Assembly (NCBI RefSeq): GCF_003634015.1
Contig: NZ_RBII01000002.1
Location: forward strand, 833,597-897,596
Direction of reading: 5' to 3'
Length of the DNA stretch: 64,000 nucleotides
DNA from: Litorimonas taeanensis
GTDB lineage: Bacteria > Pseudomonadota > Alphaproteobacteria > Caulobacterales > Maricaulaceae
How positions within the stretch are numbered: the first letter of the stretch is position 1; the number at the start of each line of letters is the position of its first letter. Of the stretch, positions 15,602 to 24,834 are shown one piece after another. The notes beneath the pieces were generated by a model that saw only the letters and a list, made by a program, of their open reading frames with translations, did not search any database and was not told where the DNA came from. Both the position numbers and the translations under genes were made by a program.

Positions 15602-17004
15602 CACTTTCAGCAGATATAGCGGCCATTCTTTACACGGTATCCGCCGTTCTCTTTATTTTGGCCCTTCGCGGATTAAGTTCACCAGAAACCTCTCGCCGCG
15701 GAAATTATTTCGGTATGGTCGGTATTGCTATTGCAATGGTGACGACTTTCCTTGTTGCCGGATTGGGCGGTTCAGGCCTTCTGATTGCAGGCGGCGCCAT
15801 TGTCATAGGCGGCGTCATCGGGGCCTTTATCGCTAAGAAAATTCCGATGACAGATATGCCGCAATTAATTGCAGCGTTTCACTCGCTTGTGGGTTTGGCT
15901 GCGGTTCTTGTTGCGGTTGCAGCCTTTTTCTCCCCCGAAAGCTTTGGCATTGTAAGCGAAGGCAAAATCAAAGCGGGGAGTTTACTCGAGCTGGCTCTGG
16001 GCGCAGCGATTGGCGCGATTACATTCTCTGGCTCAGTTATTGCCTTTGCCAAGCTGAACGGAAATATGTCTGGTTCACCAATTATGTTACCCGGACGGCA
16101 TTTAATTAATGCTGCCTTGGCGATCGGTATTGCTGTTCTTATTGGCATGTTGATGAAGTCAGGCGGTAATGACCCTATGCTTCTTTGGATATTGCTCGCA
16201 GCGACTTTTGTTATCGGCTTCCTTTTGATTATACCAATTGGCGGGGCAGACATGCCTGTTGTTGTTTCTATGCTTAATTCCTATTCAGGTTGGGCGGCGG
16301 CGGCGCTTGGATTTACCCTTGGTAATATGGCGCTAATCGTCACGGGGGCCTTGGTTGGCTCTTCGGGGGCAATTCTATCTTATATCATGTGTAAGGCTAT
16401 GAACCGTAGCTTTATCTCTGTTATCTTAGGCGGCTTTGGCGGCGACGATGCGGCGGCAGGCGCTGGGGATAAAGAACAGCGCCCCGTGAAACGCGGCTCT
16501 GCCGAAGATGCAGCCTTTATAATGAAAAATGCGTCTAAGGTCATCATCGTACCAGGCTATGGTTTGGCTGTGGCTCAGGCTCAGCATGCTGTGCGCGAAA
16601 TGGCCGATACGCTAAAGGCAGAAGGCGTAGATGTCGTCTATGCTATTCACCCTGTTGCGGGGCGGATGCCGGGTCATATGAACGTGCTCCTTGCTGAAGC
16701 GAATGTCCCTTATGATGAGGTGTTTGAGCTCGAAGATATTAATTCTGAGTTTTCGAATGCAGATGTTGCCTTTGTGATTGGGGCGAATGATGTCACGAAC
16801 CCCGCCGCGAAGAAAGATCCGCAAAGCCCAATTTTTGGCATGCCGATTTTGGATGTTGATAAAGCGTCGACGGTTCTCTTTGTGAAGCGTTCACTTTCTC
16901 CGGGTTATGCAGGTATCGACAACGATCTTTTCTATGAGGACAACACAATGATGCTCCTCTCCGACGCCAAGAAAATGGTCGAAGAGATTATCAAATCACT
17001 TTAA
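15598..17004 (+). CDS. pntB: NAD(P) transhydrogenase beta subunit (PntB)
   Basis: 468 residues: eight to nine TM helices (1-255), then the NADP(H)-binding domain III (about 290-468) with VIIVPGYGLAVAQAQHAVRE, HPVAGRMPGHMNVLLAEA, VIGANDVTNPAAKKDPQSPI and VLFVKRSLSPGYAGIDN, all diagnostic. The proton channel couples NADP+ reduction to proton entry, supplying NADPH. Starts inside the lipoprotein stop codon and is followed by a strong terminator. Confidence 0.97.
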   Translation: MTLSADIAAILYTVSAVLFILALRGLSSPETSRRGNYFGMVGIAIAMVTTFLVAGLGGSGLLIAGGAIVIGGVIGAFIAKKIPMTDMPQLIAAFHSLVGLAAVLVAVAAFFSPESFGIVSEGKIKAGSLLELALGAAIGAITFSGSVIAFAKLNGNMSGSPIMLPGRHLINAALAIGIAVLIGMLMKSGGNDPMLLWILLAATFVIGFLLIIPIGGADMPVVVSMLNSYSGWAAAALGFTLGNMALIVTGALVGSSGAILSYIMCKAMNRSFISVILGGFGGDDAAAGAGDKEQRPVKRGSAEDAAFIMKNASKVIIVPGYGLAVAQAQHAVREMADTLKAEGVDVVYAIHPVAGRMPGHMNVLLAEANVPYDEVFELEDINSEFSNADVAFVIGANDVTNPAAKKDPQSPIFGMPILDVDKASTVLFVKRSLSPGYAGIDNDLFYEDNTMMLLSDAKKMVEEIIKSL

Positions 17005-17023
17005 ATCCTGCATAGCTATAACA

Positions 17024-17062
17024 ATAAAAAAAGCCCCTCATTTCGATGAGGGGCTTTTTTCT
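17024..17062 (+). terminator. Rho-independent terminator of the pnt operon
   Basis: An 11-bp perfect stem (17031-17041 with 17046-17056, AAGCCCCTCAT) closes a TTCG tetraloop and is followed by six Ts. It lies 27 bases after the pntB stop. The A-run on the other side could let it work in both directions. Confidence 0.93.
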
Positions 17063-17163
17063 TGCGTGATAGATAAAAGGTTGGCTCGTTGTCACTATTG
17101 ACCACTATTTTCTAGTAGCCGTCTTTCCGTCGCGGCGGACTTTCTCTAGCGAGCCGGCTTTTA

Positions 17164-17685
17164 CTAACGAAATGAGCGGCGCACCATTTTGGCGTCATAC
17201 ACGTCACCCGAAGCAGGGGCTTGCCCCGTACCCACTTCAAATTCGATTTCAACGGAATAGCGTGTTTCATCGCGCTCAGGAAAACCTGTATCAAAGCTAT
17301 CGCGGCGATAGGTACGGTTTACCGTACGGCAACCGAGTAGGCCGCAGCTTTGTACTGGCACGCGCTCATAGCGCGTCTCAAAGCGAGCATCATTATCACC
17401 GCGTGTGATTTCTTTTTCAGTATCGCGTTCAATGACACGGAACCAATCATACCCTTTATCCAAGGTTTTCCGTGCCGCCTTGTGCAGGGCTTCGTCATAG
17501 ACGTCTTGTGCCGTATCATTTCTGTCGCCATCTACCGAGACTTCATAAGTTTTTCCGGTGACGCCATAAGAACTTTCTCTGTCATAATCACTATAATAGT
17601 CATCATTATCACTGGTCGCGCAGGCTAGGTTCGGTAGGCCGGCAAAAGCTGCCAGAGCGGCACTGGTTAAAATTAAAGATCGCAT
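17164..17685 (-). CDS. Secreted protein, tandem paralogue A (CC0125/CC1285-like)
   Basis: 173 residues with a signal peptide (about 1-23). The core holds a block DEALHKAARKTLDKGYDWFRVIERDTE, a RYERVPVQSCGLLGC segment with two cysteines 5 apart, and a closing 'RDETRYSVEIEFEVGTG...DVYDAKMVRRSFR'. The A-A-x-x-T-L-x-x-GYDWFRV pattern resembles the CC0125/CC1285 envelope family of Caulobacter relatives. No lipobox is clear. GGAGG 6 bases before the chosen ATG rules out a longer reading from 17703. The product 17844-18389 upstream is a clear paralogue. Function unknown. Confidence 0.75.
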   Translation of the reverse strand: MRSLILTSAALAAFAGLPNLACATSDNDDYYSDYDRESSYGVTGKTYEVSVDGDRNDTAQDVYDEALHKAARKTLDKGYDWFRVIERDTEKEITRGDNDARFETRYERVPVQSCGLLGCRTVNRTYRRDSFDTGFPERDETRYSVEIEFEVGTGQAPASGDVYDAKMVRRSFR

Positions 17686-17783
17686 TTTATCCTCCATGAA
17701 CAAATATTACGATTAGAAAAGAAAAAGGTTCCGTGAGCGCCCAAGCGCAGCACAACCCCCAAATGTAAGCGGCTATCAAAGCT

Positions 17784-17816
17784 CAATAAAAAGGCCCCTT
17801 ACCGAAGTAAGAGGCC
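17784..17816 (-). terminator. Rho-independent terminator after paralogue B
   Basis: GGCCCCTTAC (17793-17802) pairs with GTAAGAGGCC (17807-17816) with one mismatch around a CGAA loop. On the minus strand a T-rich run (17784-17792) follows, 28 bases past the 17844-18389 gene. Paralogue A must therefore have its own promoter in the 98 bases before it or depend on read-through. Confidence 0.8.
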
Positions 17817-17843
17817 CGGGGTCGCTTTGCGTGAGCGATAGGG

Positions 17844-18389
17844 TTAGCGGTAAGAGCGTCTTACCAAGCGAGCATCATAGACTTCGCCGCTTCTCGGCAT
17901 AGGACCAGTGCCCATTTCAAATTCTAAGGTCACAGAATAACGCGTTTCGCGGCGTTCAGGCGAACGGGCCTCTATGTAACCAGAACGCTGGGTTTCATAG
18001 CTTGTGCTACACGCCAAAAGTCCGCAACGCTGAACGGGTACGCGTTCATAACGGGCCTCAAATGAAGAGCCCCCACGGTCAGAATAAACGGTTTCGCGAT
18101 CTGTATCGCGGTCTAATACACGGAACCAATCATAGTCTTTGTTCAATGTTTTCTGGGCCGCTTTATAAAGAGCCTCATCAATCACATCATCGCGGCTATC
18201 ACGGCGATTGCCTTCGGCTCTTACGTCATAGACGCGGTCGGATATGCGTGTCCGCGATCCAAGCTCAATACTAACCGTTGCCTCGACCTCAGTTTCTGGG
18301 CCGTAAGTTGGGCTATAAGGGCCTGCTGCTAGTGCAGGCATAGCTGTGAGTGTTGCAAGAGTAGCAACCGATACAGTAAGTTTACGCAT
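17844..18389 (-). CDS. Secreted protein, tandem paralogue B (CC0125/CC1285-like)
   Basis: 181 residues, signal peptide about 1-21 (cleavage after ALA). It shares the order and wording of paralogue A: DEALYKAAQKTLNKDYDWFRVLDRDTD, RYERVPVQRCGLLAC, and RRETRYSVTLEFEMGTG...EVYDARLVRRSYR. The N-terminal 40 residues are unrelated to A. It is secreted and probably periplasmic; the two cysteines may form a disulfide. AGGAG lies before the ATG and a 7-bp hairpin upstream of that. Function unknown. Confidence 0.75.
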   Translation of the reverse strand: MRKLTVSVATLATLTAMPALAAGPYSPTYGPETEVEATVSIELGSRTRISDRVYDVRAEGNRRDSRDDVIDEALYKAAQKTLNKDYDWFRVLDRDTDRETVYSDRGGSSFEARYERVPVQRCGLLACSTSYETQRSGYIEARSPERRETRYSVTLEFEMGTGPMPRSGEVYDARLVRRSYR

Positions 18390-18708
18390 AATTTTCTCCT
18401 ATGCTAACATTGGCTCACATAAAGAGAGCCAAGCTTCGTCTCCGAGGCTAAGCTTGTTGCCCAAATGTGACTGGAATAGGGCAAAATCTTGATTTTATTT
18501 GACTTATTTCAAGCTAAGTTATTGATTTTATTGCGTTCGTGATTTTACCAAAAATACAATGTGCCATTATTTCAGAGACTGTAGCTCTATGTTTCCAAAT
18601 TATATTAGGGGCAGATTCAGGGTGAAACCCGCTAAAAGAATTTACATTGAGGGCTTAAGCTGAATTTTGCGCTCTTGTTTTAGCGCAAGAATTTGTCATT
18701 AAGGGTTT
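18390..18708. other. 319-base A+T-rich gap between divergent genes
   Basis: It holds the leader of paralogue B (minus) and the promoter of the ABC exporter (plus). TTGGCTC (18410-18416) pairs with GAGCCAA (18426-18432) to form a hairpin 20 bases upstream of paralogue B's start; it has no T-run and may be a leader structure. I see no other gene, and no clear promoter boxes I would defend. Confidence 0.4.
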
Positions 18709-19689
18709 ATGTCAAAACCCCCTCTCATTTTAAATAACGTCTCTAAATCTTTCGGCGGGAAGCAAGCCGTAAAAGATGTCAGCTTTACTATCCGCGCGGG
18801 CGAAGTCGTGGGGTTTTTAGGGCCAAATGGGGCGGGAAAAACCACGACCATCCGTATGGCGCTTGGCCTTATTCCCCCTGATAGCGGCGAAGTCGCGCTT
18901 TTTGGCGACGCGCCCGGCGAAAATGCTTTTGGGCGTATTGGGTTTTTGCCCGAAGAGCGAGGCCTATATAAAAAGCAAACAGCCAGAGAAAGCATTGCGC
19001 ATATGGCGCGTCTTAATGGACTGCCAAAAGGCGAAGCCTTTACCTTGGCAGATTCGCTCTTGGATCGTTACGGCTTGTCCGAAGCCAAACGGAAAAAGAA
19101 TAAAGACATGTCTAAGGGCATGGCGCAAAAGGTTCAGCTGCTTTCTGCCATCGCGCATAATCCAGAGTTTTATATATTAGACGAGCCATTCTCTGGTCTT
19201 GATCCTGTTAACCAGCAAGTTCTTGAAGGTATTGTGAGCGAAATAGCGAGTCGGGGCGCGACAATTATATTCTCAACACATGTCATGGAACATGCGGAAC
19301 GCCTTTGTGACCGTATTATCTTGATGGGCGGCGGCCGTGTCGTGTTTGATGGTTCGACAGAATTAGCGCTGTCTAAAGCGCCTCGCCGCCTGATGATTGC
19401 ATCAGAGGATGAGCGGCTCGAAGCCCATATGCAACCCTTTGCCAAGTCTATTGAGGCGCGAAAGGATGGGGGCTTAATGGTGACTCTAGAAGATGAGGCG
19501 CAACCGCAGAAAATCCTCGAAAGCTGTGTTGCCGCGAAAATTCCCTTAACCCGCTTTGAACCCCGCTCACCGACTTTGCACGAAGCCTTTGTGGCTCTTG
19601 TCGGTGATGAGGTACGCGCAGATATGCAACAGAGCGCGGATAGGGAAGAGAGCCATGCCGAAGACAATACTATGAAAGCGGAGCACTAG
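18709..19689 (+). CDS. ABC-2 type exporter, ATP-binding subunit (NatA-like)
   Basis: 326 residues. Residues 1-215 are the ABC ATPase: Walker A GPNGAGKTT, Q-loop replaced by 'FLPEERGLY' typical of NatA-type, signature MSKGMAQKVQLL, Walker B FYILDEPFSGLDP and switch His in FSTHVMEH. The C-terminal 100 residues form the DUF4162-like extension of this subfamily. It powers the permease that follows after 3 bases; relatives export Na+, drugs or lipids. The substrate is unknown. Confidence 0.92.
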   Translation: MSKPPLILNNVSKSFGGKQAVKDVSFTIRAGEVVGFLGPNGAGKTTTIRMALGLIPPDSGEVALFGDAPGENAFGRIGFLPEERGLYKKQTARESIAHMARLNGLPKGEAFTLADSLLDRYGLSEAKRKKNKDMSKGMAQKVQLLSAIAHNPEFYILDEPFSGLDPVNQQVLEGIVSEIASRGATIIFSTHVMEHAERLCDRIILMGGGRVVFDGSTELALSKAPRRLMIASEDERLEAHMQPFAKSIEARKDGGLMVTLEDEAQPQKILESCVAAKIPLTRFEPRSPTLHEAFVALVGDEVRADMQQSADREESHAEDNTMKAEH

Positions 19690-19692
19690 ATT

Positions 19693-21180
19693 ATGGCTAT
19701 TTCTGTGTTTCCAAAGGTTAATCTACGCCGAACCTTTCTCATCGCGCGCCGGGATTATCTAGGTTACGTTAAAACCGTTGGGTTTTGGATTTCTTTTCTC
19801 ATGCCTTTTATCGGGATAGCTGTGGGCTATGCCTTTACGCAATTCGATGTAGAGGTATCGCCGCCGCGTTATGAATCTATCTTAGATGAAACAGGACAGC
19901 ATAAGTCTGGTATTTTAGCGCTACACGAAGCGCGAAATAGACAGCAATTTGAAAGGCTAATAACCAGCCTTGAAGGCGCAATGCTGGACGCAGAGACCGC
20001 GAGTTCTATCAAAGAGACTCTACGGACAGAAGGCGCTGAGGCCGCGCAGGCTGCTATAGAGAGCAAAGTGCCTAGCCTGAAAGGGCAATTAAAGCCGATT
20101 GAAAACAAGCTCAATTTTATAGAGCCGCCTGCTGAGACATTAGACGCTATAAAGCCCTATTTGGTCGGCGAAAAAATGATAACGCTTCAAGGCAAAGATC
20201 GCCCATTGGATGGGCTGCTGCGAATTACACAGGGCCCCGACGGTCCCGTGGTCAATTATTGGTCGAAGAATATCAATGCGAATGCGGCCAAAGATCTGAC
20301 CGAGGATTATTTCAAAGCCTTAGCCGAGACACAGTTTTTGGCGACAGGGGGCTTAACCCGTGAGGGATTTAAGGCGGCGCAAAAAGGGCGTCTTAATGTA
20401 GAGAGCTTTGACCCGACAAAGGTTGTTGGCGAGGCAGAATCTCAAGAAGTCACAAAGGCCGATAGGATACCTTATTTTGTGGCGGCAGGACTGTCGATTT
20501 TTCTCTGGCTGACCGTCTTCTCTGGCGCCTATATGTTATTAACCTCGATGCTAGAGGAGAAGCTGAATAAATTGCTTGAGATGATGTTGGCGTCAACGCG
20601 GTTTTCCGAAATCATATTTGGCAAATTACTCGGTGTGGCGGCCCTGACACTAACGGCTATGGCGCCTTATATTATTCTAGGTGTTATGGGCATTATTGCA
20701 GTTATTTTGCATGACAATTCAGAGATTACCCAAGCTTTACTCGCTAGTTTTACGCCAAAGATTATTATCTTCTTTTTTATATTCCTTGTGCTGGGTTATA
20801 TTTTCTACGGGGCCTGTTTCATTGCCATGGGCGCTCTCAGTCAATCCATGCAAGACGCGCAAACTATAACAACGCCAATCGTTATAGTTCTGACCCTTTG
20901 TATCATGGTTGTCCCTATTGGCTTGAATGCGCCTGATAGTTCGCTCTTGCGAATAGCGAGCCTGTTTCCGCTTTCGGCGCCTTTTGCGGTGATTATTCGG
21001 TTGCCGTCAGATCCACCGCTGTGGGAATTAATTCTATCGGCCGTTATGCTCGCGCTTGTGTCGCTAGGCGTGATTTGGGCTGCGGGACGTGTTTTTCGTT
21101 ATGGCGTGTTATCTGGCTCTGGCGTTGGCGCTATTCAAGGGTGGTTCAAACGCGTCATTCTTCGGCGGAAAGCCAGTTAA
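19693..21180 (+). CDS. ABC-2 type exporter, permease subunit (NatB-like)
   Basis: 495 residues: one TM helix near 27-47, a large extracytoplasmic region (about 50-255), then five TM helices (256-465) including 'FVAAGLSIFLWLTVFSGAYM' and the ABC-2 block 'LEEKLNKLLEMMLASTRFSEIIFGKLLG'. This layout is that of NatB/YhaP permeases. The large periplasmic loop, rich in charged residues, is usual for the family. It forms a two-gene exporter with the ATPase. Confidence 0.9.
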   Translation: MAISVFPKVNLRRTFLIARRDYLGYVKTVGFWISFLMPFIGIAVGYAFTQFDVEVSPPRYESILDETGQHKSGILALHEARNRQQFERLITSLEGAMLDAETASSIKETLRTEGAEAAQAAIESKVPSLKGQLKPIENKLNFIEPPAETLDAIKPYLVGEKMITLQGKDRPLDGLLRITQGPDGPVVNYWSKNINANAAKDLTEDYFKALAETQFLATGGLTREGFKAAQKGRLNVESFDPTKVVGEAESQEVTKADRIPYFVAAGLSIFLWLTVFSGAYMLLTSMLEEKLNKLLEMMLASTRFSEIIFGKLLGVAALTLTAMAPYIILGVMGIIAVILHDNSEITQALLASFTPKIIIFFFIFLVLGYIFYGACFIAMGALSQSMQDAQTITTPIVIVLTLCIMVVPIGLNAPDSSLLRIASLFPLSAPFAVIIRLPSDPPLWELILSAVMLALVSLGVIWAAGRVFRYGVLSGSGVGAIQGWFKRVILRRKAS

Positions 21181-21242
21181 CCCACTGCGGCAAATTCGGG
21201 CCATCAGGTGACAGAGGCGGCCCGGCGCCCTATATAGAGCTT

Positions 21243-21932
21243 ATGACAGAAACCGCCTTACAGCCCAGAGAGCGCATTTTAAACGCGGCTTTAAACCTCA
21301 TCCCTTTTGAAGGGTGGACGGATAAAATGCTGGCGCAAGCCGTAGAGGCGGCCGCGTTACCCCAAGGCGCGGACGCCCTTTATTTTCCCGAAGGGGTTCT
21401 TGATTTATTGGCCTTTTGGTCCGAGCAGTTAAATGATGAAGCCGCAGAGGCATTATCGAAACTTGACCTTGGTGCGTTAAAGATAAGAGACAAAGTGACA
21501 CAAGGCGTGTTGGCGCGCCTAGAAGCGATTGGCCCACATGAAGACGCGGCGCGGCGTGCAATGGCGCGGTTAAGCCTTCCGGATAGTTTTCTGACAGGCC
21601 GAATGAGCGCCACAGGCCAGTTATGGTCAGCAGCTGATATGATTTGGCGCGCTATCGGAGATACGTCTACGGATGCGAATTATTATTCCAAGCGCACAAT
21701 ATTATCTGGCGTTATCGCCGCGAGCTTACCTGTTTGGATTAACGATTCTGATCCAGCCAAAGAAAAGGCCCGTGCTTTCTTAGACGCCCGTATTGCCAAT
21801 GTGATGCAGTTTGAAAAATTTAAGTGGCAGGTTAAATCAGCGACAAAAGACTGGCCCAGCCCCGCCTCTATTTTAGGCAGCATTCGCTATGGGGGTTTGC
21901 CGAAATTTAAGCGCCGCCGCCGCCGAAGCTAG
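21243..21932 (+). CDS. coq9: COQ9 family protein (ubiquinone biosynthesis)
   Basis: 229 residues. N-terminal TetR-like helix-turn-helix fold (RERILNAALNLIPFEGWTDKMLAQAVEAA) followed by the COQ9 lipid-binding domain (LDLLAFWSEQLNDEAAEAL..., SAADMIWRAIGDTSTDANYYSKRTILSGVIAA, with the DxNYYSKR block diagnostic). COQ9 presents ubiquinone precursors to the hydroxylase COQ7. A longer reading from 21021 overlaps the permease; 21243 is chosen because homologues begin with RERIL close to their start. It ends in a run of Arg. Confidence 0.92.
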   Translation: MTETALQPRERILNAALNLIPFEGWTDKMLAQAVEAAALPQGADALYFPEGVLDLLAFWSEQLNDEAAEALSKLDLGALKIRDKVTQGVLARLEAIGPHEDAARRAMARLSLPDSFLTGRMSATGQLWSAADMIWRAIGDTSTDANYYSKRTILSGVIAASLPVWINDSDPAKEKARAFLDARIANVMQFEKFKWQVKSATKDWPSPASILGSIRYGGLPKFKRRRRRS

Positions 21933-21940
21933 CCGCGCAA

Positions 21941-23014
21941 TTATTTTTGTGGGCGGTTTATATGGCCCATTTTTCGGCCCTGACGCGCCTCTTGCTTGCC
22001 ATATAAATGAATGGCTGTTCCGGGTTCTGCGGCGAAATCGGCCCAATTATTGACATCATCCCCAATGAGGTTCGTCATAACGACAGAATGTTTTGGTGTT
22101 GCGTCGCCTAAGGGCCAATCTGCGACAGCGCGAATATGTTGTTCGAATTGATCTGTGCAACCCGCGTCTTGTGTCCAATGACCCGAATTATGAACGCGCG
22201 GGGCAATTTCATTGACCATTAGAGAACCGTTAGGCAGTTCGAAAAATTCTGTTGCCATGACGCCGACATAATCAAGGGCATTCATGATTTTCAGAGCAAG
22301 CTTTTGCGCGTCTGGGTTATCGCGCGGCGCAGGCGATGTGCTGGTGTGCAAAATATGATGACGGTGGACATTCTCAATGAGGGGGTAACAGGCGGATTGC
22401 CCCGCTTTACCGCGAGCGCAAATAACAGAGACTTCGCGTTCAAAAGGAATGAACGCTTCGGCAATAAGAGCTTTATCACCTAGTTGCGCCCAAGCCGCGT
22501 CTATGTCTTCTTGTGATTTAATGATAATTTGCCCTTTTCCATCATAGCCAAATCGGCGTGTTTTGACCACGCAGGCGCCGTTGATGGATTGCATAAAGCG
22601 TTTGATATCATCCGGAGATTTAATGTCTTCGAAAGGAGCCACAGCGACGCCGGCTTTCTCTGAGATAAACCGTTTCTCGCTCAGGCGGTCTTGGGCCACG
22701 TCCAAACAAGATGCGCTTGGAGACAAAGGTTTAAGGCTTTGGGCGAGGGCGGCTGTTTGGGCGGGAATATTTTCAAACTCATAGGTCAATGCATCGCAAG
22801 ACTTTGCAAAGCGGGTAATGGCCGCTTCATCGGTATAATCGCCTGTGGTGAACTCTGTTGCGACCTGTGCAGCCGGGCTATCGGGTCCTGTCGGGGCATA
22901 AATATGCGTGTTCAATCCTAAACGCGCGGCGGCCAAGGCTAACATACGGCCGAGTTGGCCGCTCCCAAAAATGCCTATGGTTGAACCTGGGGCGAGGGGA
23001 AAGGGCGCTGTCAT
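21941..23014 (-). CDS. purK: 5-(carboxyamino)imidazole ribonucleotide synthase (PurK)
   Basis: 357 residues of ATP-grasp fold; ATP- and bicarbonate-dependent carboxylation of AIR to N5-CAIR in purine synthesis. Landmarks: GIFGSGQLGRMLALAA at the N-terminus, DALTYEFENIP, KTRRFGYDGKGQ, ATEFFELPNGSLMVNEIAPRVHNSGHWT and HLYGKQEARQGRKMGHIN at the C-terminus. It starts 2 bases after the purE stop, forming the usual purEK pair. Confidence 0.97.
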   Translation of the reverse strand: MTAPFPLAPGSTIGIFGSGQLGRMLALAAARLGLNTHIYAPTGPDSPAAQVATEFTTGDYTDEAAITRFAKSCDALTYEFENIPAQTAALAQSLKPLSPSASCLDVAQDRLSEKRFISEKAGVAVAPFEDIKSPDDIKRFMQSINGACVVKTRRFGYDGKGQIIIKSQEDIDAAWAQLGDKALIAEAFIPFEREVSVICARGKAGQSACYPLIENVHRHHILHTSTSPAPRDNPDAQKLALKIMNALDYVGVMATEFFELPNGSLMVNEIAPRVHNSGHWTQDAGCTDQFEQHIRAVADWPLGDATPKHSVVMTNLIGDDVNNWADFAAEPGTAIHLYGKQEARQGRKMGHINRPQK

Positions 23015-23016
23015 GA

Positions 23017-23526
23017 TTAGTCTTTTTTATCCGATCCAAGAGGGTCAAGGCCGACAGAGGCTGTTTGCTCTGCGCGCCATGTCTCTAGTCTCTCAGCGAG
23101 GGCGCTGTCTTCTAGAGCCAAAATAGAGACGGCAAGTAGTCCTGCATTTTTGGCGCCGGCCTTACCGATGGCGAGTGTGCCGACGGGGACGCCGCCTGGC
23201 ATTTGCGCAATGGATAAAAGACTGTCCATCCCAGAGAGCGCCGCGCTTTGCACAGGCACGCCTAAAACAGGCAGGCGCGTCAAAGACGCCACCATGCCGG
23301 GGAGGTGCGCTGCGCCGCCCGCGCCAGCTATAATCACTTTATGCCCTTTATCGGCTGCGGTTTTTGCGAATTCAAAAAGCCGTTCAGGCGTACGATGGGC
23401 GGAAACCACACTGGCTTCATAAGGGACGCCTAATGTGTCTAATATGCTAGCGGCATGCTCCATTGTCGGCCAATCAGAGGTCGACCCCATAATTATGGCG
23501 ATAGGCGGTATAGTTTCGCGAGTCAT
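23017..23526 (-). CDS. purE: 5-(carboxyamino)imidazole ribonucleotide mutase (PurE)
   Basis: 169 residues, class I PurE that isomerises N5-CAIR to CAIR. Conserved: [67 protein letters not shown] and [25 protein letters not shown]. First gene of purEK. Confidence 0.97.
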   Translation of the reverse strand: MTRETIPPIAIIMGSTSDWPTMEHAASILDTLGVPYEASVVSAHRTPERLFEFAKTAADKGHKVIIAGAGGAAHLPGMVASLTRLPVLGVPVQSAALSGMDSLLSIAQMPGGVPVGTLAIGKAGAKNAGLLAVSILALEDSALAERLETWRAEQTASVGLDPLGSDKKD

Positions 23527-23737
23527 GCTTTGGCCTTCCCAAATATGAAGCAGGAAAGCATGGGCTTTTAGACTAAGCTGGGGTGAAATCCAATATGAAT
23601 CTGGTGGGATTCTCGGCAGATGATTTCCGCGCAGTTCTGTGCCGAGGCATAGCGGTACTGAAAAACCCGTGCGCTATTTCCCGTTTCTTAACTCTCGGCC
23701 CCTATACAACGCGATGTGGGGATGTTGGGGAATATAA

Positions 23738-24373
23738 ATGAAGTTGAAATCGGTCTCTCAGGCCTTAAATCAAGGGGGTGATCGCCTATCTGATCACCAA
23801 AGCGTAATGGCGACCCGTTTAGCGCAGGAAAACCGTAATCTTTCTAATGAGATTGCGCGTCTTCGCTTTAAAGTATTGGAGCTTGAACAAGCGGCCGATA
23901 GCGACCCCTTATTGCCTGTCTATAATCGCCGTGCTTTTATGCGCGAAATGTCGCGCGCTCAGACCATGACGACCCGTTATAATATCATCAGCTCTGTCAT
24001 CTTTTTCGATCTCAATGGGTTTAAGGCCATTAATGATAATCATGGCCATGCGGTAGGAGATTATCTTTTAAAGCAAGTCAGCGCCGTTTTGACTGAAGGC
24101 GTTCGCGATTGCGATATGGTTGCGCGTCTTGGTGGAGATGAATTTGGAGTTTTATTGTTCAAATCGGACATAGATATTGCCGCTGCAAAAGCCGCCGCTT
24201 TATCTTGCCGAATAGCTGAACAAGTCGTGGAAACCGAACGAGACAATGTGAGCGTCACTGCGGCTTGGGGCGTGGCCAAATGTGACCCGGACGAAGAAAT
24301 TGACGAGGTTTTAGACCGCGCCGACCGAGAGATGTATAAGGCAAAAGCGGTTCAAAAAATCGCGCGCGGATAA
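23738..24373 (+). CDS. Soluble diguanylate cyclase (coiled coil plus GGDEF)
   Basis: 211 residues, no TM segment. Residues 20-55 form a coiled coil (LAQENRNLSNEIARLRFKVLELEQ) that should drive dimerisation; residues 56-210 are a GGDEF domain with the intact active site RLGGDEFGVLL and, five residues before it, the inhibitory I-site RDCD. It is therefore predicted to make cyclic di-GMP with product feedback. Architecture resembles Caulobacter DgcB. GGGGAA precedes the ATG. A short AAAGGG/CCCTTT hairpin with Ts follows the stop directly and may terminate it. Confidence 0.93.
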   Translation: MKLKSVSQALNQGGDRLSDHQSVMATRLAQENRNLSNEIARLRFKVLELEQAADSDPLLPVYNRRAFMREMSRAQTMTTRYNIISSVIFFDLNGFKAINDNHGHAVGDYLLKQVSAVLTEGVRDCDMVARLGGDEFGVLLFKSDIDIAAAKAAALSCRIAEQVVETERDNVSVTAAWGVAKCDPDEEIDEVLDRADREMYKAKAVQKIARG

Positions 24374-24443
24374 AGGGTATTCCCTTTTGCCTCCACTTTG
24401 TTTTGGAATTGTGCGGTCGTTACCCCAGAGGAAACACGACTAT

Positions 24444-24698
24444 TTAGGCGATAATGTCCGGCGTTAATTGATTTTCCAGATAAACAATTTGATCCTTCAT
24501 AGAGAGTTTTATCTTTTTCATACGCCGTATCTTCAGAACGTCAGAGACGCCTGTTTCGATAAGCGCATCGATTTCAAGATCCACACGCCTGTGTTCAAGT
24601 CGTAATTTTTCCAGCAAAGCCTCTAATTCTTCGCGGCTTGGCTCGGCGGCCTCATCATTGGCCACATTTGGCAAATCGCTGGAGTGATCATCAGACAT
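24444..24698 (-). CDS. DUF465 (YdcH-type) small coiled-coil protein
   Basis: 84 residues: an acidic N-terminal tail then the DUF465 helix pair, EELEALLEKLRLEHRRVDLEIDAL and DVLKIRRMKKIKLSMKDQIVYLENQL, matching the family's L-x-x-EH-x-x-LD...KK-x-KL-x-LKD pattern. Function is unknown across the family. It is divergent from a second, shorter DUF465 gene 136 bases away. Confidence 0.85.
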   Translation of the reverse strand: MSDDHSSDLPNVANDEAAEPSREELEALLEKLRLEHRRVDLEIDALIETGVSDVLKIRRMKKIKLSMKDQIVYLENQLTPDIIA

Positions 24699-24834
24699 AT
24701 ATAACCTTTAATCAGATTGACCTCTCTATCATATTAACAGAGCTTAAGGGATGATGGCAGAATAAACTAGGACTCACGTTAATTATTATGGTATATATTC
24801 ATTGTCTATAACTCACTCACTATAGGAGATGTGA

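Noticed and set aside
21021-21242. N-terminal extension of the COQ9 frame into the permease gene
   Set aside because: The extension is the out-of-frame permease 3' end; COQ9 homology starts just after ATG 21243.
24746-24759. TTAA pair near the DUF465 genes as a CtrA box
   Set aside because: The spacing is six, not seven bases, and the flanking consensus is missing.
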